Positions 11,833-16,842 of a DNA stretch of 16,842 nt are shown here, in pieces; the first letter of the stretch is position 1, and each line of letters opens with the position of its first letter. Position numbers and translations under genes: made by a program. The notes under the pieces were generated by a model. It searched no databases. It had not been told where the DNA came from and saw only the letters and a list, made by a program, of their open reading frames with translations. The stretch spans positions 1-16,842 of the forward strand of contig JALNZZ010000033.1 in NCBI GenBank assembly GCA_023229065.1, written 5' to 3'. The DNA is from Porticoccaceae bacterium. Its GTDB lineage: Bacteria > Pseudomonadota > Gammaproteobacteria > Pseudomonadales > Porticoccaceae.

Positions 11833-13486
11833 CATGATCGTGCGCCTGAGCGCGCAGACTGGCGCGTTCGACGCGGCGATGAAAAAAAGCTCGTCGTCTG
11901 TTTCTGGCTTCGGCGCCAAGCTTGGCGGCATCGGCAAACTCGTAGGCGGTGCGTTCGCGGTCGGCGCGGTCGTCTCTTTTGGCAAACGCATTTTCGAGAC
12001 CGCCGACGCGACCGCGAAACTCGCACGCGATCTTGACGCGACACTCCAACAGACGAGCGCGCTCGAGATGGCGACCTACAAGGCTGGCATGGAGACGGGG
12101 CGGCTCGGCATGATGATGTCGCGACTGCAGCAAACGATGGCACGACCGCAAGGGCGCGCAGGCGACGCGCTAAAATCGCTCGGCATCGATCAAGTAAAAA
12201 TGCAAGGCAAAGACGCCTATGAGATGCTGCAGATGATCGGCGAGAAAATGCAGAGCATGTCGAACACGGCAAAAAAAGGCGTCGCGATCGATCTCTTCGG
12301 GACGCGCGGCGGGCGCATGACGCAGGTGTTGGCGGGCTTAAAAGACGCAGACGAGCGTATGGAGCGCATCTACGAGCGTATCGGCCTGGTCGGTCGGGGA
12401 GCTGAAGACATCGAGTCGTTGAACGACGCGTTTGCTGAAATGAAGCACACCTTTAATCTCATCGGCACCTCGATTGCGAACGACCTCGCGCCCGCACTCG
12501 AGGGGCTCGCGGTCGTGAGCGAAGAGGCAGCGCTAAAGGGCGCCGGCTGGCTGGACAACTACATGCGCATCATGGCGATCGCATCGCGCGACGCACACAA
12601 GGAAGGCAAGGGCATGCTCGGCGCGGCGTGGGAAGGGGTCAAGGCTATACCGAAGGCAACCTTCAACTGGGGCCAGGGCGCGCAGGAAGTGATCGCGGAA
12701 GACCGCGCACGCGAAGCGAAACAGCGCGAAAAAGTAAAGAAAAAAGTAGACGCGGCGAAAGAAAAAAAGATCGCGAAAGAACAAGAGGAGATGCGCATCG
12801 AAGCGATCAGCAAAGAAGTCAATCCCTACCTAGCCAAACTCGAAACGCCGACGGAACGCATCATCGGGCAGATGGAACTTTTTGCGGAGGCAATGCAAGA
12901 GGGATTAATCACCGGCGAAGAATATTACAAGTTGATGGGCAAGGCACAAGAGGATCTGGACAAAAATAACGAGAGCCTCCAAGAGGCGATATCGCTTGCG
13001 AAAGAATATAAGGACGAGCAGGCCGAGCTCGAGAAAAAGCTTGAGACCGTCAAAGCATACAAAGATCAAGGGCTCATCGACGAGGGCACGTACACGCGCG
13101 CGGCCGAGAGCATTAAGACGGCACTCGAAGATCTCGATCCCGCGTTAAAAGCGGCGAAGGAAGAAAAAGAGCGACACGCGAAATACCTCGAAGACCAGGC
13201 CGCCGAAGAGCAGAAAAAACAAGAACAGTGGATCGAAGACCGCGCAAAAAACGAAGAGTGGGCGCAAGAGCAGCTCGAAGATTTATGGGCCGAGCACGCG
13301 GACCGCATGAGCGAGGCAATGGACGGCACGGCTTCACAGGCGGGCAGCCTCTCGGAAATCATCGGCAAGCAAGCGCAGACGCAAGACACGATCGACGAGC
13401 GCAACCACGAAGAACTAAAAAGGATGAATGACACGATGCGCGAGATTGCGGATCGTTTGTTATACTATACGCCCGTGCTAGGCTGA
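11819..13486 (+). CDS. Tape measure protein
   Basis: A 555-aa protein that sets tail length and is carried inside the tube. The ATG at 11819 is chosen for AAAGGAG (11807-11813); an in-frame upstream start at 11768 has no RBS. The N-terminus MATRDMIVRLSAQTGAF is typical of tape measures. A short Gly/Ala/Val hydrophobic stretch lies at about 35-54, and the remainder is helical with long Glu/Lys/Ala coiled coils near 290-350 and 395-485. At about 0.15 nm per residue it would give a tail near 80 nm, a plain siphovirus length. No peptidase domain is visible in it. Position after GT makes the call firm. Confidence 0.9.
   Translation: MATRDMIVRLSAQTGAFDAAMKKSSSSVSGFGAKLGGIGKLVGGAFAVGAVVSFGKRIFETADATAKLARDLDATLQQTSALEMATYKAGMETGRLGMMMSRLQQTMARPQGRAGDALKSLGIDQVKMQGKDAYEMLQMIGEKMQSMSNTAKKGVAIDLFGTRGGRMTQVLAGLKDADERMERIYERIGLVGRGAEDIESLNDAFAEMKHTFNLIGTSIANDLAPALEGLAVVSEEAALKGAGWLDNYMRIMAIASRDAHKEGKGMLGAAWEGVKAIPKATFNWGQGAQEVIAEDRAREAKQREKVKKKVDAAKEKKIAKEQEEMRIEAISKEVNPYLAKLETPTERIIGQMELFAEAMQEGLITGEEYYKLMGKAQEDLDKNNESLQEAISLAKEYKDEQAELEKKLETVKAYKDQGLIDEGTYTRAAESIKTALEDLDPALKAAKEEKERHAKYLEDQAAEEQKKQEQWIEDRAKNEEWAQEQLEDLWAEHADRMSEAMDGTASQAGSLSEIIGKQAQTQDTIDERNHEELKRMNDTMREIADRLLYYTPVLG
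13458..13466 (+). promoter_or_regulatory. Candidate internal extended -10 promoter before the tail-tip genes
   Basis: TGT-TATACT, with an AT-rich surround, lies within the last codons of the tape measure gene, 32 nt before the ATG at 13498. It shares the TGnTATAnT pattern of the two promoters upstream. No -35 consensus is present. The coding sequence here (LLYYTP) could by itself create the motif, so this is uncertain. Confidence 0.35.
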
Positions 13487-13497
13487 GGAGAAATACT

Positions 13498-14334
13498 ATG
13501 ATCGTACGACGCATGCCAGGCTCAGAGACGAGCGTCGAGTACGGGCTCGCACAGAACATCACGCTCAACTATCAGATCATTATCCCCGCCGATGAAGCCG
13601 GAAACAAACCGCTCAGCGTACTGCACGATGCGGTACGTCAGCAGCCGCAACTCCTCGGTTTTGAGTCGGTCAGAATTTTGCAGAAGGAACGGATCGACAA
13701 AGGCGCGTGGGTCTTCCACGCCACCTGCACCAAGCCGCAGGAAGCGCGCCGCCATGATGCGTTTGTTTACCGTTATTCGACCGGGCTCGTCTCTGAGCAG
13801 CGCGGCACCGACATCCTCGGAAACCTCAACACGGTCGCGTATCCGGCGGGCGATGATGACGCACGCGTCACGGCGCTGGTTGACGTCACGACCCCGGCCA
13901 TCGAGATCACGTGCACGGGCATCCGCGACCTCGGTGCCGATACGGAGTTTGGCGATCAGGCGATCATCCTACAACTCACGTGGCTCAACAAGGTCAACGA
14001 GACGACCTGGAAGGGCAACCCGCCGAGAACCGTAAAGTGTGTGTCGGTGCAAGTTGACCCAAAGCACAAATCCGCCTCACAGCACGTCGCGCAGATCACG
14101 TTTCGCTTTTCCGTTTTGCCCGGCATCGCGTCAGCGACAAACGGCGTTTGGACGGGCACACACGACCCGTGGATCTACTGGGAGTCGGGTGGTGACGTGC
14201 CTGCAGACGACGACTACCGACCGGGCGGCGCTGACGACTACAGCGCGTCATACCGCCAGACGCTGCAGTACTATCCACTAGATTTTAATACTACTTTTCC
14301 ACTTGGGGATCCGACCCCGGAGGACGCGCCATGA
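13498..14334 (+). CDS. Unknown tail protein, 278 aa, distal-tail position
   Basis: The family is not recognised. The protein looks beta-rich, with NITLNYQIIIPADEAGNKPL in the N-terminal part, a middle VDVTTPAIEITCTGIRDL, and HVAQITFRFSVLPGI near residue 200. The last 50 residues are rich in Asp, Tyr and Gly (DDYRPGGADDYSASYRQ). It has GAGGAG 9 nt before the ATG. It directly follows the tape measure, where lambda encodes gpM and gpL and other phages encode distal tail proteins, so a tail-tip structural role is likely. No enzyme motif is evident. Its stop overlaps the next start in ATGA. Confidence 0.6.
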   Translation: MIVRRMPGSETSVEYGLAQNITLNYQIIIPADEAGNKPLSVLHDAVRQQPQLLGFESVRILQKERIDKGAWVFHATCTKPQEARRHDAFVYRYSTGLVSEQRGTDILGNLNTVAYPAGDDDARVTALVDVTTPAIEITCTGIRDLGADTEFGDQAIILQLTWLNKVNETTWKGNPPRTVKCVSVQVDPKHKSASQHVAQITFRFSVLPGIASATNGVWTGTHDPWIYWESGGDVPADDDYRPGGADDYSASYRQTLQYYPLDFNTTFPLGDPTPEDAP

Positions 14335-14723
14335 CCGATTTTGTAAAGGGCGAGCCGCTCGTCGCGGACAGGCTAAATGAGATCCCGGAGGCGACGCTCG
14401 CCGCGATCACCCCCGGCGCCGGACTCATCAAGGAGCAGCACGGCACGCTGACGACGATCAGGAGCACTGCCAGATCTACTGCCGCCGGGCTGCAGGTCGA
14501 TGAGGTGGCACAGCTGCCTAGGGTGCCATCGCGCGGCGCGCGTATCGTGTACTGGTACGGCGACGACGAGAACCAGAGGCTGCGTGGTGGCGACGGCGAC
14601 TATCAGCTGTGGGTAGCGTACGCCGGGCAGACGCAGTGGGCGCCGTTACAGTTTGCGACGGCGAGGAGCGGCATTCCGTTCGGCATCGAAGACGAAGACG
14701 AAGAAACCGAAAATGAAAGTTAA
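14331..14723 (+). CDS. Unknown tail-tip protein, 130 aa
   Basis: The family is not recognised. The N-terminal half is helical/loop (MTDFVKGEPLVADRLNEIPE). The second half has aromatic strands with IVYWYGDDENQRLRGGDG and YQLWVAYAGQTQWAPLQF, and the tail is highly acidic (DEDEETENES). The strand pattern suits a small binding or adaptor domain. It starts in an ATGA overlap with GGAGG at 14319-14323. The subtilase gene begins 3 nt after its stop, so it may bridge the protease to the tail tip or act as its chaperone; this is inferred from gene order only. Confidence 0.55.
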   Translation: MTDFVKGEPLVADRLNEIPEATLAAITPGAGLIKEQHGTLTTIRSTARSTAAGLQVDEVAQLPRVPSRGARIVYWYGDDENQRLRGGDGDYQLWVAYAGQTQWAPLQFATARSGIPFGIEDEDEETENES

Positions 14724-14726
14724 CCC

Positions 14727-16842
14727 ATGGCAAAATGGATCGTGCGCCACAAACCCAGCAGCAACAACGTGCGGCGCAAAGCACACCGCCGCATCGGCTG
14801 CCGTCGCACGTACCGCTCGCGCATCACGGAGCAATCGCCGCGCGCACGGGTCGAAATCGTGGAGGCGCCCGACCACTTTACCGAGGCTGACTTCTGCGGG
14901 GATCCGTCGGTGCTGTCCGCGGCGCCTGATCAGATCGTACGACTACTAGAGACACCCGGCAGGCGCATCCCCAGCGACCCGCTCTATCCGAGACAGTGGG
15001 ATCTGCCTGACATGCGCGCGCCAGAAGCGTGGTACTACGGTACGACGTCAGACGTCGTTGTTGCTGTCATCGACACGGGCGTAGACTACACGCACCCCGA
15101 GCTCAGGCCGCAGCTGTGGCACGATCCTGCGCGAGCACCGGGCGACGCGCTATATCACGGTTGCGGTTTTCGGGATGGCGCGACCATGCCACCCATGGAC
15201 GATAACGGGCATGGCACGCACGTCGCAGGCACCATCGCGGCACGCGCTAACGACGGTACGGGCGTGGCCGGCCTGATCTGGTCGGGCGCGCAAATCATGG
15301 CCGTTAAATTTCTTGATCGCGACGGCTCGGGCTACCTGTCGGATGCGATCCTCGCCGTCAACTACGCGATCGAGCACGGGGCGAAAATATTGCAAAATTC
15401 GTGGGGCGGCTCGGTGCGCGATGCGTCACTAGAGGAGGTGTGGAGGGCAGCCGGCGAGCACGGCGCGATCTGCGTCTGCGCGGCGGGAAACTCGGCGTGG
15501 AACAACGACTTCGATTTTTATTTTGCGCCGGTGTCGTATCCGGCGAGCTACAGGATGCCGCACAACGTGTCCGTAGCCGCGCACACCCCGCAACGAGCCC
15601 TAGCATTTTTTTCTAACTACGGTCGGCGGAGTGTGCATCTGAGCGCGCCCGGAACAGAGATACTTAGCCTAAACGTAATGCCGTCTGAGCGTCACGGGTA
15701 CGGGGACTACGAGCCGTGGAGCGGCACGTCGATGTCATCGCCCCATGTTGCTGGAGCGTGCGCGCTCTTCTGGGCGGCCGCCCCGGCAGCCACAAATCTG
15801 CAGGTCGTAGCCTACGTCCTAGGTGGCACGACCACGGAGGAGTACTGGCCCGAGTACCTCGTCACGGGCGCGCTGCTCGACGCCTATCGACCGATACAGT
15901 ATCTCACAGGGCCCGTGCCGCTCGAGACCTGCGAGAGCGTGGCAGACCTCCGAGTCGAGGAGTCTCCGACAGATCCGCAGCAGATAGATCTGCACTGGCG
16001 ACTGCCTGAGGGCGCGACGGGCACGGTCATCTGTGCGAGTCACGTGACGTATCCGCAGGAGATCATCGACGACGTGATCTACACGGGTGCCGGGACGTCG
16101 TGCAGCGACACGCTCCAGGACACTGTGTCACCGCGCTACTACTCAGCGTGGGCGGTGTACCCGGGTGGTCGGCACTCGCTCCCCTTGCGCCAAGCGTCAC
16201 GGATTCGGACCGACTTTTATTGTCCTGAGGCGCCGCCGGGCGTGGATTTCATTTGCAATTTTTGGGATGAGGATTGGCTCCCGTATCGCTCACTTCTGGA
16301 TGCGCACGTCTTCGCGCAGTTCTGGCGCGGGCTCGCATCCAAGGGTCGCACGCACGCATACGGCTACGACCCGCACGAGCCTGACGGCAGGTTCTTCGAC
16401 GCGCCGAAGACCGTCGGAGCACTCCGCGAGATCATGTTCCGCGACTACCCGCGGGCGCAACAGGAGCACTTCGAGGATCGCCCGAACGGGCACGACGTGA
16501 TGGAGACGCAGTCGCGCTCCGAGGTTGCTCTTTTTCTCCTCGCCCTGTACCGAGAGCTGAATAAACTGCGCAGGGCGACATGCCTGTACTCGCCAGTCTT
16601 CGCGCGCGAGATGGAATGGACGTGGCTAGACTACTGGCACTATCGTGACACGGGCGAGATCAGGACGTGGCGATGGCCGGCAGAGTACGATGAGACGTAC
16701 AGTGTAGACACTCCTGCTGATGCAGAGCGCACGTGGGATCGCTTTCGCAGTCCGCAAAACTGGCTCGCCATCACGACACTCGCGCGCCGCATACTGCACA
16801 ACTTGCGCGTACTATACACCATGCCAATACCGTGGTACGTCT
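14727..16842 (+). CDS. Subtilisin-like (S8) serine protease with FN3-like and unknown C-terminal regions, partial
   Basis: At least 705 aa, open to the right edge. The S8 catalytic domain at about 85-390 is complete: Asp116 in AVIDTGVDYTHPEL, His162 in DDNGHGTHVAGT, oxyanion Asn255 in CAAGNSAW, and Ser335 in SGTSMSSPHVAG. The first 80 residues are basic, with no signal peptide or membrane segment, and could act as a propeptide or tail anchor. Residues about 404-495 look FN3-like (IDLHWRLPEGATG, YYSAWAVYPGG). From 500 on, an aromatic- and Arg-rich region (YRSLLDAHVFAQFWRG, MEWTWLDYWHYRD) is not recognised. It begins 3 nt after the preceding stop with only a weak RBS, in the tail-tip position. 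It probably acts in the virion on host surface proteins, or processes the tail; a moron gene is the alternative. Confidence 0.88.
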   Translation, partial: MAKWIVRHKPSSNNVRRKAHRRIGCRRTYRSRITEQSPRARVEIVEAPDHFTEADFCGDPSVLSAAPDQIVRLLETPGRRIPSDPLYPRQWDLPDMRAPEAWYYGTTSDVVVAVIDTGVDYTHPELRPQLWHDPARAPGDALYHGCGFRDGATMPPMDDNGHGTHVAGTIAARANDGTGVAGLIWSGAQIMAVKFLDRDGSGYLSDAILAVNYAIEHGAKILQNSWGGSVRDASLEEVWRAAGEHGAICVCAAGNSAWNNDFDFYFAPVSYPASYRMPHNVSVAAHTPQRALAFFSNYGRRSVHLSAPGTEILSLNVMPSERHGYGDYEPWSGTSMSSPHVAGACALFWAAAPAATNLQVVAYVLGGTTTEEYWPEYLVTGALLDAYRPIQYLTGPVPLETCESVADLRVEESPTDPQQIDLHWRLPEGATGTVICASHVTYPQEIIDDVIYTGAGTSCSDTLQDTVSPRYYSAWAVYPGGRHSLPLRQASRIRTDFYCPEAPPGVDFICNFWDEDWLPYRSLLDAHVFAQFWRGLASKGRTHAYGYDPHEPDGRFFDAPKTVGALREIMFRDYPRAQQEHFEDRPNGHDVMETQSRSEVALFLLALYRELNKLRRATCLYSPVFAREMEWTWLDYWHYRDTGEIRTWRWPAEYDETYSVDTPADAERTWDRFRSPQNWLAITTLARRILHNLRVLYTMPIPWYV

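Noticed and set aside
12628..12969. 113-aa ORF inside the tape measure gene
   Set aside because: A different frame of a Lys/Glu-rich coiled coil, with composition typical of a frame shadow and no RBS.

Overview
The window is a compact virion-structural region of a tailed bacteriophage or prophage, from packaging and head genes into the tail tip. The order portal, S49 protease with an internal scaffold start, decoration protein, major capsid, connector, tail tube, G/GT frameshift chaperone and tape measure is that of a lambda-like siphovirus. The DNA is GC-rich, genes abut or overlap by 1-4 nt (ATGA or TGATG junctions), and most starts carry a good Shine-Dalgarno. The host is a bacterium that uses SD sequences and recognises TATAAT-like -10 boxes. 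Its phylum cannot be read from the sequence. The Ig-like domain on one decoration protein resembles repeats seen in Bacteroidetes surface proteins, but such domains move freely between phages.

Layout. 1-305 has no clear complete gene. It holds a 58-bp direct repeat (copies at 1 and 74), short CTTATG repeats, an extended -10 promoter and a strongly structured leader, including a 25-bp imperfect hairpin at 205-270. 306-928 (+) encodes two small, translationally coupled unknown proteins. 925-3553 (-) is a packaging operon: small terminase, large terminase (GpA type), and a zinc-ribbon protein whose start lies out of frame inside the large terminase gene. 3554-3666 is a divergent control region with two -10 boxes placed so that both transcripts would begin at or near the ATG, plus four GTAC motifs at helical spacing. 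3667-16842 (+) is one long morphogenesis operon: gpW-like connector, portal, DUF1353 protein, S49 protease/scaffold, two paralogous decoration proteins (the second with an Ig-like domain), major capsid, FII-like connector, a candidate tail terminator, HK97-gp10-like protein, tail tube, M15 peptidase, tail chaperones G and GT, tape measure, two unknown tail proteins, and a subtilisin-like protease that runs off the right edge.

How it works together. TerS/TerL package DNA through the portal into a capsid assembled on the scaffold and matured by the S49 protease. Decoration proteins coat the shell, the connectors close it, and the G/GT chaperones load the tape measure for tube assembly. The most unusual parts are the intact, signal-less subtilase with large C-terminal extensions in the tail-tip position, an M15 cell-wall peptidase inside the tail module, the inverted terminase operon with predicted leaderless promoters, and the structured leader at the left end. 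I see no integrase, tRNA, CRISPR array or insertion sequence.
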